Below, one piece after another: positions 1-8,596 of a DNA stretch of 32,909 nt. The DNA is from a virus. Location of the stretch: IMG/VR virus record IMGVR_UViG_3300044568_001507, positions 1 through 32,909 of that record, one strand, 5' to 3'. The stretch's first letter is position 1. The number at the start of each line of letters is the position of its first letter. The position numbers were made by a program, and so were the translations under genes. Under the pieces are notes generated by a model that was not told the DNA's origin, did no database searches, and worked only from the letters and a program-made list of their open reading frames with translations.

Positions 1-1715
1 GCCGCGGCAAGAGCAGGGGTATTAGATGTAGGGCTGTTCAAGTATTCCACAATGTTACGGAACTTTTGTGGTGTTACTTTTGTCTGCAACCACTCACCAA
101 ACTCAGGCAATAGTGTGGCACCGTTGAGCGGAGCGCCCACTTTGGTATTGATAAAGTCCACACAAAGTTTTGCTAGGTCTGTGATCTTGTGTGCTCGTAA
201 TTCTGTGGGATTAAACAGCGTGTCAATCGCTTTACCTTGAGATTTAATTAGTTGTTTGAGTTGCTTTTCAGCCGTGGTTTCAGTTTCCAGTGCTCGAGGA
301 CTTGCTGGCCGCTCTAGCATCAAGCCCGGAACTTCATTGAACTTTACTCCACTCAAGGGCTGACGTGCATCGCCTGCATCTGCATACATTGAGTGAATGG
401 CAATGCCAATGTTGGAGTTGCCAATACGTTGTCCCAGGGTACTCTTGACTGGAATTCGGTATTCCACTGTGTTGGGTCTAAACACATAGTTGCCTGCTTC
501 CACAGGCGGTGTTGACATGTACAACAAGTCGCCTTTGACATAGCCACGGAAGTTGGGCGGTAGTGCAGCTTCCAGCACAGGAAACAGCTCTGCGTACAAA
601 TTGATAAGTTCAGTTCTGTCGCCTGAGCGTCGATTCTGTATGTCTGCCATCATGCGTGGACTGGTAGCAAGTCCATCATAGCCTTTGGCTTCGAAGCCTG
701 AACCATCTGTCAGCACAAACTCGCCTGTGGCAGGTTTACGTCCAAATATCACAGCAGGCTTGCCGTCCCATTTGGCTGTGACAGTTCGAGGTTGTTGAGT
801 AGCATGGTTAACAATTTCCAGTGCGTCTCGAATGCCTTGTGTGCCACGACGGAACACTAGATCTTCCAGGTGTTCAATACCTTTGGCTCTGCCGCCAACT
901 CCAGCTTGTTCTGCTTCTACTAGAGCAACATAGCCACGGTTTACAATACGGTCACGTAGTCGTGCTAGGAAGTTAACATCACTTTCTGCCATGCCCATTT
1001 CAGGTTCTTTTACACCTTCACGTGAGATGTACTCACGGAAGTCTGCTAGTTTGGCATCACGGTCAGGATCCATTGCTAGTGCTTTGTAAATGCTTTCCAC
1101 AGTCATTAATTGGTTACGTTTGTATTGTGGAGCCAGCAATATACCAGCGGCTTGATCTGGATCCATTGTGATCATCCGATCTGTTTGTCTACTGATGATG
1201 CCCTTGGCTGAGGCCTTGAGTCCCAGTGCTTTGGCAATGCTTGACATCAACACATTACGAAACACGCCTTTGTAGGCTGATCCTGTGCCGCCGCCCAGCC
1301 AGAATGTACCCCATTCCAAATTGGGCATGAACATAAAGTCTGTCTGTACATAGCCACGCTTGGGGTCGCCTTGTATGGGTGTTTTAAAGTGTACTGCTTC
1401 ACCTGTGAGTCTGCACCAGTCTCGGGGATCTTGTTTGTTCTTTGTGGCCCAGGCATCTAGTTGGCCCTTGAGTTCAGCCTTGGTTATTTCGTTAGAATCC
1501 ACAGCAAGGTCTAGGTCACCTGAATCAGGTTTCTTGCCTGTTGAGCCCAACCATTTAACAGGGATACCGTTCTCATCCCGATCATGTGATAAGTCAAGCC
1601 CTGTGATGGTTTCCAGCCAAGACACTGTGCTGGCGATATCTGCTTGTTTGATGCGTTGTGTTAGTGGCCGACCTTGTGCATCTTTGAAAACGTTGCCACC
1701 TTCTAATAAGTTCAT
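1..1715 (-). CDS. Nucleotidyltransferase / ligase-like fusion protein, 3' end beyond window
   Basis: An open frame runs from ATG at 1715 to the window edge (571 codons, no stop). Residues 57-69 give the Pol-beta superfamily nucleotidyltransferase signature, GS (57-58) followed by DLD (D67, D69). A third acidic residue sits in YVQTDFMF (D126), followed by a SAYKGVFRN segment seen in such enzymes. A second block at 315-318 reads KWDG, like motif I (KxDG) of ATP-dependent DNA/RNA ligases. GYVKGDLLYM (391-400) and VEYRIPVKS (417-425) lie where ligase motifs III and IV would be expected. The first block is a confident motif match; the ligase reading is inference, since motif III has GD where ligases have GE. 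It starts 5 nt after the 235-aa gene, in one operon. A role in RNA or DNA end repair, or in tRNA maintenance, is possible but unproven. Confidence 0.7.
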   Translation of the reverse strand, partial: MNLLEGGNVFKDAQGRPLTQRIKQADIASTVSWLETITGLDLSHDRDENGIPVKWLGSTGKKPDSGDLDLAVDSNEITKAELKGQLDAWATKNKQDPRDWCRLTGEAVHFKTPIQGDPKRGYVQTDFMFMPNLEWGTFWLGGGTGSAYKGVFRNVLMSSIAKALGLKASAKGIISRQTDRMITMDPDQAAGILLAPQYKRNQLMTVESIYKALAMDPDRDAKLADFREYISREGVKEPEMGMAESDVNFLARLRDRIVNRGYVALVEAEQAGVGGRAKGIEHLEDLVFRRGTQGIRDALEIVNHATQQPRTVTAKWDGKPAVIFGRKPATGEFVLTDGSGFEAKGYDGLATSPRMMADIQNRRSGDRTELINLYAELFPVLEAALPPNFRGYVKGDLLYMSTPPVEAGNYVFRPNTVEYRIPVKSTLGQRIGNSNIGIAIHSMYADAGDARQPLSGVKFNEVPGLMLERPASPRALETETTAEKQLKQLIKSQGKAIDTLFNPTELRAHKITDLAKLCVDFINTKVGAPLNGATLLPEFGEWLQTKVTPQKFRNIVEYLNSPTSNTPALAA

Positions 1716-1720
1716 ATTGA

Positions 1721-2428
1721 TTACGTCGTCCCTGGGCTTAGCATCTTTGCCACTTCTGCATGTCTGGGATTAGTTTTATCAAAGTCCACATACGTACCAT
1801 TACCCAGGTTGATTTCAAATGTAGTTGGTATTGATCCTCGTTTGACCCTTAAATCTATGTCGCCTCCTCCACCTGTGTCAAAGGCCTGAAACGTCATTGC
1901 TTGTGCCACCGCGGTCATTAAATTGTTCCAGGCTGGACCAGCATCTGTTCCTTCTTTGGCGGCCTTTAATATTGCATCTTTTGCGGTGTTAATTATCATG
2001 ACAATTTCTGTGGCGCCGTTTTTGGCCTGCTCATCATTTGTCATGTTTGGCAATTGAGTATAAGATCCGCGTGATCCAATATTTTTATTGATCAACCCAA
2101 TCAGTTGTGCTTCTAAATTGTCCATTTCTGCAGGTTCTAATTGATTTAGATTTGTTATTGGAACTCCTGCAGAGTCTTTGCTTGTGCTCATTATTTTTTG
2201 CACAATTTGTCCCCAGGACTTTTGCATCAATGGCTTTAGTGATTGAGCCTGTTTCACTGCCAGGGCGTTGGCTTGTATGTCGTCTACGCCCGGACCTGTA
2301 AACTTGCTGGGCTCAAGGGCAGGGCCTTGAACACCCACCTTGCTCAGGGCTCCTTGCAAGCCAGTGGCCAGTCCTGCAGCAAATCCCACTTCGTTTAATC
2401 TGCGTCTAGTTATTTCATTAATCTGCAT
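1721..2428 (-). CDS. Hypothetical phage protein, 235 aa
   Basis: The family is not recognised. I chose ATG at 2428 because AGGAGA lies 4 nt upstream; a longer frame to 2524 would overlap most of the upstream gene and lacks such a site. The N-terminus MQINEI is followed by an Ala/Gly-rich helical stretch (about 10-35) and a largely helical middle. The last 50 residues are Gly/Asp-rich (GGGGDIDLRV about 188-197) and end in beta-like segments. There is no signal peptide or membrane segment. The 11-nt overlap with the preceding 81-aa gene and the 5-nt gap to the nucleotidyltransferase/ligase-like gene argue for co-translation of the three. A virion or assembly role is possible, but nothing in the sequence proves it. 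Confidence 0.65.
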   Translation of the reverse strand: MQINEITRRRLNEVGFAAGLATGLQGALSKVGVQGPALEPSKFTGPGVDDIQANALAVKQAQSLKPLMQKSWGQIVQKIMSTSKDSAGVPITNLNQLEPAEMDNLEAQLIGLINKNIGSRGSYTQLPNMTNDEQAKNGATEIVMIINTAKDAILKAAKEGTDAGPAWNNLMTAVAQAMTFQAFDTGGGGDIDLRVKRGSIPTTFEINLGNGTYVDFDKTNPRHAEVAKMLSPGTT

Positions 2429-2663
2429 GTGTTCTCCTAACTGATCGCGAGAACTTTCCAGCATCTTTGGTACGTATTGCATTGAGCAGTTTACGTGTGA
2501 GATTGTCAGCTTGTTCTGCGCCAAACTCTGCTTCGATTTGTTCTATCAGGCGTATGGCACTGGATATAATACTGTCAGCCCGAGTTTCAATTATCAGGCG
2601 ACGATCACGCTCTACATACAACGAGTCTAGTTCTTCTAGTAAACTACGGGTCTTTTTCTGCAT
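2418..2663 (-). CDS. Small helical hypothetical protein, 81 aa
   Basis: First gene of the leftmost minus-strand operon. The protein is charged and predicted almost wholly helical: RSLLEELDSLYVERDRR at the N-terminus and LIEQIEAEFGAEQADNL in the middle could form a short coiled coil. It ends in basic residues. No known motif is seen. The ribosome site before ATG 2663 is weak, but a CTAAATA late-type box lies 19 nt upstream (2683-2689). Its 3' end overlaps the start of the 235-aa gene by 11 nt, which supports real translation. Function unknown. Confidence 0.6.
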   Translation of the reverse strand: MQKKTRSLLEELDSLYVERDRRLIIETRADSIISSAIRLIEQIEAEFGAEQADNLTRKLLNAIRTKDAGKFSRSVRRTHAD

Positions 2664-2682
2664 TCGATCTGGGCCTTTGGAT

Positions 2683-2689
2683 TATTTAG
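2683..2689 (-). promoter_or_regulatory. CTAAATA late-promoter-like box
   Basis: The minus strand reads CTAAATA 19 nt before the start of the 81-aa gene, in the 69-bp divergent gap. It resembles the late -10 motif of T4 (TATAAATA) and the CTAAATA variant reported for cyanophages. It is a short AT-rich match, so the call rests on position as well as sequence. Confidence 0.4.
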
Positions 2690-2703
2690 TGTATATCAAG
2701 TTC

Positions 2704-2712
2704 AAATAAATA
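2704..2712 (+). promoter_or_regulatory. AAATAAATA late-promoter-like box with downstream AGGA
   Basis: AAATAAATA lies 20 nt before ATG 2733 in the divergent gap and resembles the T4 late box TATAAATA. An AGGA ribosome site follows at 2723-2726, 6 nt before the ATG, so this gene would have a short normal leader, unlike the near-leaderless genes elsewhere in the window. Confidence 0.4.
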
Positions 2713-2732
2713 TCTACTATACAGGAATACCT

Positions 2733-3662
2733 ATGACAAGTCAAATCAACCCAAACAACGTAGACGGCACCTATCCAGTGGCTGGACAACCCAACAACAC
2801 ACAGGGGTTCAGAGACAACTTTACCAATATCAAAACCAATTTTAGTTATGCCGAAACTGAAATCACCGACTTACAAAACAATGGTATTTTCAAAGCTGCT
2901 CTAGCAGGTACCACTTTAAACAACAACATGGCGGATAACTTAATATATGCTGTTAAATTACAAGATGTCAGTTATACTTTTTTGCAAAATGCCGCAACTT
3001 CTGGGTCCATAGCCATTGACTACAGCGCCGGTCAATACCAATACATTTCGACTACAGGATCAATCAGTTTGAATTTCAATAACTTTCCTGTCAGTGGAGG
3101 TCAAGGCATCATACAAATTGCTGTAAATATCACCAGTACTGCATACACATTAACCCTACCTGCCGCGGTGAGTTTAGGTACCACTGGCCTTCAAGGTTAT
3201 GCATCAAATGTGATTACTTTTGCAGCCACAGGTACATATCAATTTGCATTTTCAACTGTGGATGGTGGTACCACTATTACTATCTATGATCTAAATCGAC
3301 CACTGCTGGGTAGCACCGAATCTGCTGTTGGTTATTCAACAGGCACAGGCGGTGCTGTTACCCAGATAACTAGTAAAGCAACTGGTGTCACACTCAATAA
3401 ACGCTGCGGTCAAATTACCATGAACAACGCCAGTTTGAATGCTGCCGCAGAAGTCAGTTTTACATTGACCAATAGTGTGATTACTGCCACAGATGTTGTA
3501 ATGATTTGTATCGGGTCTGGAGCAACCGCTGGTGCATACAATGTTCAGTGCGATGCAGTTGCAGCCGGCAGTTGTAGAATCTCAATAGGCAACATGAGTT
3601 CAGGCTCCCTAGGCGAAGCCATTGTGTTGAACTTTGTTGTTATCAAGGGTGTGGCTGCTTAA
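2733..3662 (+). CDS. Tail-fibre-like virion protein
   Basis: 309 aa. The N-terminus (NPNNVDGTYPVAGQPNNTQG, then FRDNFTNIKTNF) matches a head segment recurrent in structural proteins of marine T4-like phages; the rest is rich in Thr, Ser, Gly and Asn with repeated beta-strand-like stretches, as in fibres. Residues about 45-60 are a short helical linker and the last third (from about 200) may be a separate distal domain. No lectin or hydrolase motif is visible. It has an AGGA ribosome site and a late-type box upstream, fitting late expression. Its 3' end overlaps the convergent radical SAM gene by 20 nt. The function as an adsorption fibre is inferred from composition and the shared N-terminus. 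Confidence 0.7.
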   Translation: MTSQINPNNVDGTYPVAGQPNNTQGFRDNFTNIKTNFSYAETEITDLQNNGIFKAALAGTTLNNNMADNLIYAVKLQDVSYTFLQNAATSGSIAIDYSAGQYQYISTTGSISLNFNNFPVSGGQGIIQIAVNITSTAYTLTLPAAVSLGTTGLQGYASNVITFAATGTYQFAFSTVDGGTTITIYDLNRPLLGSTESAVGYSTGTGGAVTQITSKATGVTLNKRCGQITMNNASLNAAAEVSFTLTNSVITATDVVMICIGSGATAGAYNVQCDAVAAGSCRISIGNMSSGSLGEAIVLNFVVIKGVAA

Positions 3663-4629
3663 ACAGTTCCGGAAATGTGGCACGCCAATTTGTGCCACGA
3701 CGTTGATCAATAGAATCCAGGGTAGCAATTATTTTGGATTTTCTTTTGTCTGCATCTTTTAATGCAAACACACCATGAGTTAGTTGTTGTCTATGCTCTA
3801 TTGGGTCTGTAAATCTTGTGGTATGGAAATTATGTTGCAGCCATGTTAGCAATGTGTCCAGGTTGGCATGATTTAAAATCCCAACCGATGTGTTGATTGC
3901 AAACATACAATTATGCGGCGCATTATCAATATACCATTGCAAATTATCTGTTACCTGAACCCACTTTGCAGGGAACCGTTGGTATTCAAATCTTTCACCA
4001 ACGTCATCGATACTGAAATCAAGTTGCACTAACTTAAATTGCCCCCACAAATTCAACAACTCTTCATTTGGTAATATAGTTCCATTGGTATTGTAGTTTA
4101 AGTGTACTTGATTTTTATGTTCAATAGCATACAACAATTTCACATGCTCTTTACTCAGCAACGGTTCTCCGCCATTGAAACGTATAAATTGCATATCACT
4201 CAAATCGATAGTTTTCCAAAACTGATTGGCTGATGACTTTTGTAATTCTATAGGTAGTCCAAGTTCTTGCTTCCACACACTACTGTTATCCGGTCCGCAT
4301 ATTACACAGGCCAAATTACAGGTGTCACCGGTCCAGTAATCCATACGAACTAGCTCAACCTTATTATTGTCAAGGTCGTGGTCTTTATACCAAGAGTTAC
4401 TACCTTGCCGACGGCTTGTTAGTCCAGCAGCTTCGGCATTTTTACAACTACTACAAGCTGTTGGTAACTGTCCAGTAGATGCCTCATTGCGAAGGCTAAC
4501 AAGATATTCGTTGTTTAAAAAATCAACTACTTCAGCTGAGCGTATAGGAGATATACAACAAGGTGAAATTGCTAATGCATTTTGCCGAGCAACAATGTTT
4601 ATATTTTTAAAAATGTCAATGCATGTCAT
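3643..4629 (-). CDS. Radical SAM protein with N-terminal Cys-rich half (copy 1)
   Basis: 328 aa. The radical SAM cluster motif CxxxCxxC is C104/C108/C111 (CNLACVIC), followed by the SAM-binding GGEP at 153-156. Before it are C24, C25, C59 and C62 (CSSC), an arrangement like a SPASM/twitch auxiliary Fe-S site but placed N-terminally. Such enzymes cleave SAM to a 5'-deoxyadenosyl radical; the substrate here is unknown. Its ATG overlaps the stop of the helicase gene (ATGA), so it is probably translated with primase and helicase. It is similar in layout to the proteins at 29142-30308 and 31398-32363. It converges on, and overlaps by 20 nt, the fibre gene. The superfamily assignment is firm; the product is not. 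Confidence 0.85.
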   Translation of the reverse strand: MTCIDIFKNINIVARQNALAISPCCISPIRSAEVVDFLNNEYLVSLRNEASTGQLPTACSSCKNAEAAGLTSRRQGSNSWYKDHDLDNNKVELVRMDYWTGDTCNLACVICGPDNSSVWKQELGLPIELQKSSANQFWKTIDLSDMQFIRFNGGEPLLSKEHVKLLYAIEHKNQVHLNYNTNGTILPNEELLNLWGQFKLVQLDFSIDDVGERFEYQRFPAKWVQVTDNLQWYIDNAPHNCMFAINTSVGILNHANLDTLLTWLQHNFHTTRFTDPIEHRQQLTHGVFALKDADKRKSKIIATLDSIDQRRGTNWRATFPELFKQPHP

Positions 4630-6104
4630 TGAGATTTAATTTGTCCTAGTAACTGTTTTAATTTTGCACTTTGCACATCTGCTGTGACTTTTTCTGCAAT
4701 TTCAGGTTTTAATTCTTTGCCACCTGGTTGATAATCCCAAGCGTGTGTTCCTGTTGGCTTTTCCCACTTGGTAGATGCACTATCCGTTGTTTCAGGGTCA
4801 GCAGTCCTAAGTTGGCTCTTGGCCTTGATTGAGTCCATAATAGAGCTTTGAGGTTTGTTGTATCCAGTTCCTTCGTCACCGCCTTCATCAGTAATGCGCA
4901 TGGTTTCAATGTTGTACTCCAGGTCAATCTTTTGACCAACACCTGTTGAACTACGCGATTTCATACACTGGATCTGATACTTGCCACGCTCTTTCATGGC
5001 ACGACTTGTAAAGATACCAAACACGTTGTCGGCAGTATTAATCTTAGAGATACCACCCGAAATATGGCTATGATCAAATTCTATTTCCTCTACTGCACTA
5101 CGGTTCAACTGCGAAGCAGTGACCATTAGTACTGCCAACTCTTTGGCCAAGTTACGCAGTTCTTCACTCACATACTTGTCTTTCACAAACAAGTCGTTGG
5201 GCGAGACCTTGGCACTCACAGGCATCAGCAAGTCCAAGTAGTCAATCATCACAAAGTCTACCTTCTTGCCTGTTTGAATTTGATACTCTTTCAAATACGC
5301 ACGAATATCATTGATGTTGCTTTGTGCCGGCAGTCCTTTGACCTGATAGTTGCCGCTCTTTTTAGCCACAAGTTTAACTTTGAGTTCAGTTGTATCAATA
5401 TCTTTGCGAATGTCTTTGGTGCTCATGTTGGTCAACATGGCATCTGTTCGCAAACTTGTGAGTTCTTCTGAAAGTTCCAGTGTGATGTAAACGCCACTCA
5501 ATCCTTGTTGCAACCAGTTCAGTGCAATGTTCATCATAACCAAGCTCTTGCCAGAACCTGATCCACCGGCAAAGATGTTTAGTTCGCCCCTACTGAATCC
5601 GCCATACAACAATCTATCCAGTTGTGGCCAGCCTGTTGTTACTTGCCCGCCCGAGTTAAAGTATTTCTCAATGCGAGCCTTAGGATCAGCAAAGTAATCC
5701 GTGCCCATGTCTTTAGTAAGTGATATCTGTACTGCATCTTTGATAAGTTTTTCAACTGGTTCAAACTCGCCCTTTTCCAACAAGTCTGCTGATTTTAAAA
5801 TTGCACGTTCAAGTTCTTGACGTCGAGTAAATGCTTCAAACTCGCCCATGAACCAGTCAAAGTGGCCTTCATTCAAATCTGGCACTGCGGCAAGTTTGAC
5901 GCCTGTGGTTGCACTTATTTGCATCCTGTCAGGCATGGTCTTGTGTTTGTCTGAGTGTTCTTTAATAAACTCCGCCGCTGGCCTTAGACTTCGGTCAAAG
6001 TTCTGCGGGTTGTAGATGTTTTGAACACGCACATAACTTGTGGCGTCTTCCAGCATCATTTCTAGAAATAGTCGTTGGACGTCAAGTCCGTATTCTTTTA
6101 ACAA
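4626..6104 (-). CDS. 41: Replicative DNA helicase, T4 gp41-like (DnaB family)
   Basis: 492 aa, near the length of T4 gp41. The N-terminal third is helical, like the DnaB collar/primase-binding region. The RecA-like motor has Walker A GGSGSGKS (180-187), Walker B ending in MIDYLD (D288) and the conserved TASQLNR (329-335, Q332). The C-terminal 60 residues are low-complexity and charged. It unwinds DNA at the fork as a hexamer, loaded with primase on the lagging strand. The start lies inside the last 23 nt of the primase gene, and the stop shares ATGA with the radical SAM gene, so all three look co-translated. The order primase-helicase is the reverse of T4 but the pairing fits. Confidence 0.93.
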   Translation of the reverse strand: MLKEYGLDVQRLFLEMMLEDATSYVRVQNIYNPQNFDRSLRPAAEFIKEHSDKHKTMPDRMQISATTGVKLAAVPDLNEGHFDWFMGEFEAFTRRQELERAILKSADLLEKGEFEPVEKLIKDAVQISLTKDMGTDYFADPKARIEKYFNSGGQVTTGWPQLDRLLYGGFSRGELNIFAGGSGSGKSLVMMNIALNWLQQGLSGVYITLELSEELTSLRTDAMLTNMSTKDIRKDIDTTELKVKLVAKKSGNYQVKGLPAQSNINDIRAYLKEYQIQTGKKVDFVMIDYLDLLMPVSAKVSPNDLFVKDKYVSEELRNLAKELAVLMVTASQLNRSAVEEIEFDHSHISGGISKINTADNVFGIFTSRAMKERGKYQIQCMKSRSSTGVGQKIDLEYNIETMRITDEGGDEGTGYNKPQSSIMDSIKAKSQLRTADPETTDSASTKWEKPTGTHAWDYQPGGKELKPEIAEKVTADVQSAKLKQLLGQIKSQ

Positions 6105-7071
6105 GTTGTTTTTTCCTTATTTCTATTTTGATTCGGCTGGTTTCTCGTGCTTGCATAATAGTTAGCAAGGCTCCTAGTCGTCCTAGTTTTATCACAGCGT
6201 CATTAACATCTTTACAACCCGCCGGCCATTCAGGTATGCTCACTGCCCAGCCCAGTTCCACAGCACGATCAATCAATTCCACACCGGCTGTGTCTTGATC
6301 TGGCACCACAGTTACTTCACGTCCTAGACTGCGAATCAATCTTGCTTGTGCATCACTGATGGTGTTATGCATGACCGCAAGTCCACCGATTGAGAGTGCA
6401 TCAAAGATACCTTCCATCACCAGTACATGTTGCCAATCAGCACATTGCAAGTCTGTGCCAAACACGTAACCCGGTTGCGAGTGATTGATATACCGGGGCT
6501 GTTTGTCATCCAGGAATCTAGCACACCAGCCTATCACTCGATTATCATATGTGAACGGTACCAGCACAAACGGCCTTGTCCAATGAACACCATCAGTTTT
6601 GATAGAAGTCATTATGGGAAAGTCTTCGGGCACGCCGCGCCGGCGTATGTAATCCCAGAAAAGTGGATGCTCAGGTGTGACCACTTCCGTGAACGGAGGA
6701 AAGTCATCTGAGTCTTCAAATTCAATAGCACTCAACGCATTGAATACTCGTTGCCGATCTTCCAAGATGCCGTGTATGCTACGATGCCGCAGACTTTCAA
6801 GATTGAGCATGTCAATCTCGTTATCTGGCACACCCATCCACCCTAGTAATCGTCTGGCTTTGAAACTGACTGTGCGTCCCAGAATGAAACTGGCTGTGTA
6901 TGAGCAGTTGAAGCAGTGATAACTCCAGCCTGATTCGGTCGCCTTGATGCCACCACGCCCACGTCGGTCTGGGCTGTTGCCATTATGGGTGCAACATACC
7001 GCATTGAAACTCAGCCAGCCCTGTGGACTGGGTTTTCTTTTTGCAGGTAGGTAGGCAAGGATATCTAGCAT
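6082..7071 (-). CDS. 61: DNA primase, T4 gp61-like
   Basis: 329 aa. The zinc-binding domain has C26/C27, H29, C53 and C56 (CCTHN and CFNC). The TOPRIM domain has the catalytic glutamate in VLVMEGIFDA (E220) and DxD in VPDQDTAG (D258, D260). It makes RNA primers for Okazaki fragments with the gp41-type helicase encoded directly downstream (23-nt overlap). A sigma-70-type promoter with a TATAAT box ends just before the ATG (7078-7106), so expression probably begins early. Length and domain order match phage primases. Confidence 0.92.
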   Translation of the reverse strand: MLDILAYLPAKRKPSPQGWLSFNAVCCTHNGNSPDRRGRGGIKATESGWSYHCFNCSYTASFILGRTVSFKARRLLGWMGVPDNEIDMLNLESLRHRSIHGILEDRQRVFNALSAIEFEDSDDFPPFTEVVTPEHPLFWDYIRRRGVPEDFPIMTSIKTDGVHWTRPFVLVPFTYDNRVIGWCARFLDDKQPRYINHSQPGYVFGTDLQCADWQHVLVMEGIFDALSIGGLAVMHNTISDAQARLIRSLGREVTVVPDQDTAGVELIDRAVELGWAVSIPEWPAGCKDVNDAVIKLGRLGALLTIMQARETSRIKIEIRKKQLVKRIRT

Positions 7072-7077
7072 CTGTTG

Positions 7078-7106
7078 ATTATAACAGATTAGTTACACTA
7101 GATCAA
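7078..7106 (-). promoter_or_regulatory. Sigma-70-type promoter of the primase-helicase operon
   Basis: The minus strand reads TTGATC (7106-7101), a 17-nt spacer, then TATAAT (7083-7078), with TGT before it giving an extended -10. It lies between the fibre-like gene and the primase; the expected start of transcription is at or within a few bases of the primase ATG at 7071, so the leader would be almost absent. Confidence 0.65.
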
Positions 7107-8173
7107 CGATATTGAACGTTTTCGATCTTGCCGTTTGTGAAAATTGCTGTTGCGGCAATTGACCCCTGGAATTGAATTGGCAAGTACCCCGAACCACCAT
7201 TCACAATGGTCACTCCAGAAATTTGGCTGTTGTCACCAATAGTACAGGTTGCAACGGCGCCAGATCCTGTGCCGAGAATTTGAATGCTGGGTGCAGCCAC
7301 GTAATAATAACCTGCGTTGGTGATGCTTATACCAGTGACCACTCCGTTGGTGACCTGTACATTGCCCGAGGCTCCGTATCCAATAGAATTGTTCAAGGCC
7401 AATCGCAACAGGGGGTGAAAACCAATCACGTTGAAATAATCAGTCACTGTTTCACTCAGGTACTGTCTGGTTTCGGTAACATCATACCAAACTGACTCAT
7501 AGTTGTCTGCAGCCTGCACTTTCACTGTGCCGGTGTAGGTATCTAGATCAAACTTTACTGTGGTCAGGCTGGCACCATTGGTGGGCATGTGGCTGCTGTA
7601 GAATTCAGTTTGTTGAATAGAGTTCTGTGGTTGTGGTGTGAGTGCCCAGTCAGGATATTGTGTGGGAGCGGTGCCCACAAAGTTGTTTTTGCCATACGTG
7701 TCCGGCACTGTACACTCAGCACTGGGCACAAACTGTGGAAATATGCTGTCTACTATGTTACAATCAGCACGAGCTTGCGAGTTGGCATCCACATACACTG
7801 CCTGCACATAGTTACCAGCACTACGTTGTATGCTGTAGCTGGCCGGCTGTGCTTGAATATTGATAGTATCTGTAGAATCCAACACCACTTTGACTCTGCC
7901 CAGTGCTGAACTCAAGATTTCCATGTCTTTGGTAATCAGGAGTTCATCGCCTGCTTGATTTACCACACGAAAGACAAAACTAGAACCTGCAATGTTCACC
8001 GGTTTCTGGTCTTGATTTATGAATTCAAAGAGTAGAACATTGTCCACTCCCTTGTTTATTGTCAGTTGTTTTGCGTACACAGGATCGTACCTCGCTGTAA
8101 AATACCCACCACTGGTGTCTACCAAAAGTACTCGTACAAGTTGTTGATATAGATAGGCGGTAGTGGAATACAT
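7103..8173 (-). CDS. Virion protein, fibre or baseplate-like
   Basis: 356 aa. Residues about 30-130 form a beta-rich domain (KGVDNVLLFEF through VQAVYVDANS) resembling N-terminal baseplate/fibre attachment domains of phages. The C-terminal 100 residues contain two copies of a Gly-rich repeat of the type VTGISITNAGYYYVAAPSI and ISGVTIVNGGSGYLPI, common in marine phage fibres. No membrane segment is seen. A CTAAATA box lies 4 nt before the ATG, suggesting late expression as a nearly leaderless mRNA. It is followed by, but separated by a promoter from, the primase operon. A structural role is inferred from these repeats and beta-rich composition. Confidence 0.65.
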   Translation of the reverse strand: MYSTTAYLYQQLVRVLLVDTSGGYFTARYDPVYAKQLTINKGVDNVLLFEFINQDQKPVNIAGSSFVFRVVNQAGDELLITKDMEILSSALGRVKVVLDSTDTINIQAQPASYSIQRSAGNYVQAVYVDANSQARADCNIVDSIFPQFVPSAECTVPDTYGKNNFVGTAPTQYPDWALTPQPQNSIQQTEFYSSHMPTNGASLTTVKFDLDTYTGTVKVQAADNYESVWYDVTETRQYLSETVTDYFNVIGFHPLLRLALNNSIGYGASGNVQVTNGVVTGISITNAGYYYVAAPSIQILGTGSGAVATCTIGDNSQISGVTIVNGGSGYLPIQFQGSIAATAIFTNGKIENVQYR

Positions 8174-8177
8174 GTTA

Positions 8178-8184
8178 TATTTAG
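8178..8184 (-). promoter_or_regulatory. CTAAATA late-promoter-like box
   Basis: The minus strand reads CTAAATA ending 4 nt before ATG 8173. If this acts as a T4-type late -10 box, transcription would start at or just inside the start codon. It shares a 45-bp divergent gap with the plus-strand box at 8205-8212. Confidence 0.45.
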
Positions 8185-8204
8185 TTTATCCAAAAACTGC
8201 TGTC

Positions 8205-8212
8205 CATAAATA
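8205..8212 (+). promoter_or_regulatory. CATAAATA late-promoter-like box
   Basis: CATAAATA differs from the T4 late consensus TATAAATA at one base and ends 6 nt before ATG 8219. No Shine-Dalgarno sequence fits between, so the transcript would be close to leaderless. Confidence 0.5.
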
Positions 8213-8218
8213 ACCGCA

Positions 8219-8596
8219 ATGGGAAACAACATTTTTGACAAATTGACAGAAAAATATCCTTTCATCACATTGTGCTTGTATGCCAATGCAGAATATGTGG
8301 GAGTAGTGCAGAACAGAGATGACGTTGTGACCACCATCTACGACTTCGGGGCAGTGACAGATCAAGATTCTAAACTGGTGTTTTTAGAACTGGCCAACAC
8401 CTGGTGGTGGGAAAGCAACAGATCAATTCCTATAAATGTGTTTTTAAGAGGAGATTGGAATCAGTTTCGTTATACCTTGCGAACTTTTGTCAACAAAGAT
8501 CTTGAAATTCTGCATGGGCCTGCTTGCAGTTTGTTGGACATAGTGCGCAGAAAAGGCAAGCGAAAGTCAATTACGCTGGTACGGCGTCTTGATTAA
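8219..8596 (+). CDS. Conserved-type hypothetical protein, 125 aa
   Basis: Monocistronic plus-strand gene between two minus-strand runs. The protein is mixed alpha/beta with aromatic stretches (ELANTWWWESNRSIPINVFL, residues 61-80) and a basic tail (RRKGKRKSITLVRRLD). I do not recognise a domain. A near-consensus late box lies just upstream, so late expression and a virion or assembly role are plausible but unproven. Its last 26 nt overlap the convergent mini-polymerase gene. Confidence 0.65.
   Translation: MGNNIFDKLTEKYPFITLCLYANAEYVGVVQNRDDVVTTIYDFGAVTDQDSKLVFLELANTWWWESNRSIPINVFLRGDWNQFRYTLRTFVNKDLEILHGPACSLLDIVRRKGKRKSITLVRRLD

Noticed and set aside
1360-1773. 137-aa open frame on the plus strand
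   Set aside because: It lies wholly antisense to the nucleotidyltransferase gene start and 235-aa gene end, whose frames carry real motifs. No ribosome site or family match.
7103-8173. Lysozyme or tail-spike hydrolase in the 356-aa protein
   Set aside because: Only fibre-type Gly-rich repeats and beta-strands are visible; no catalytic motif was found.
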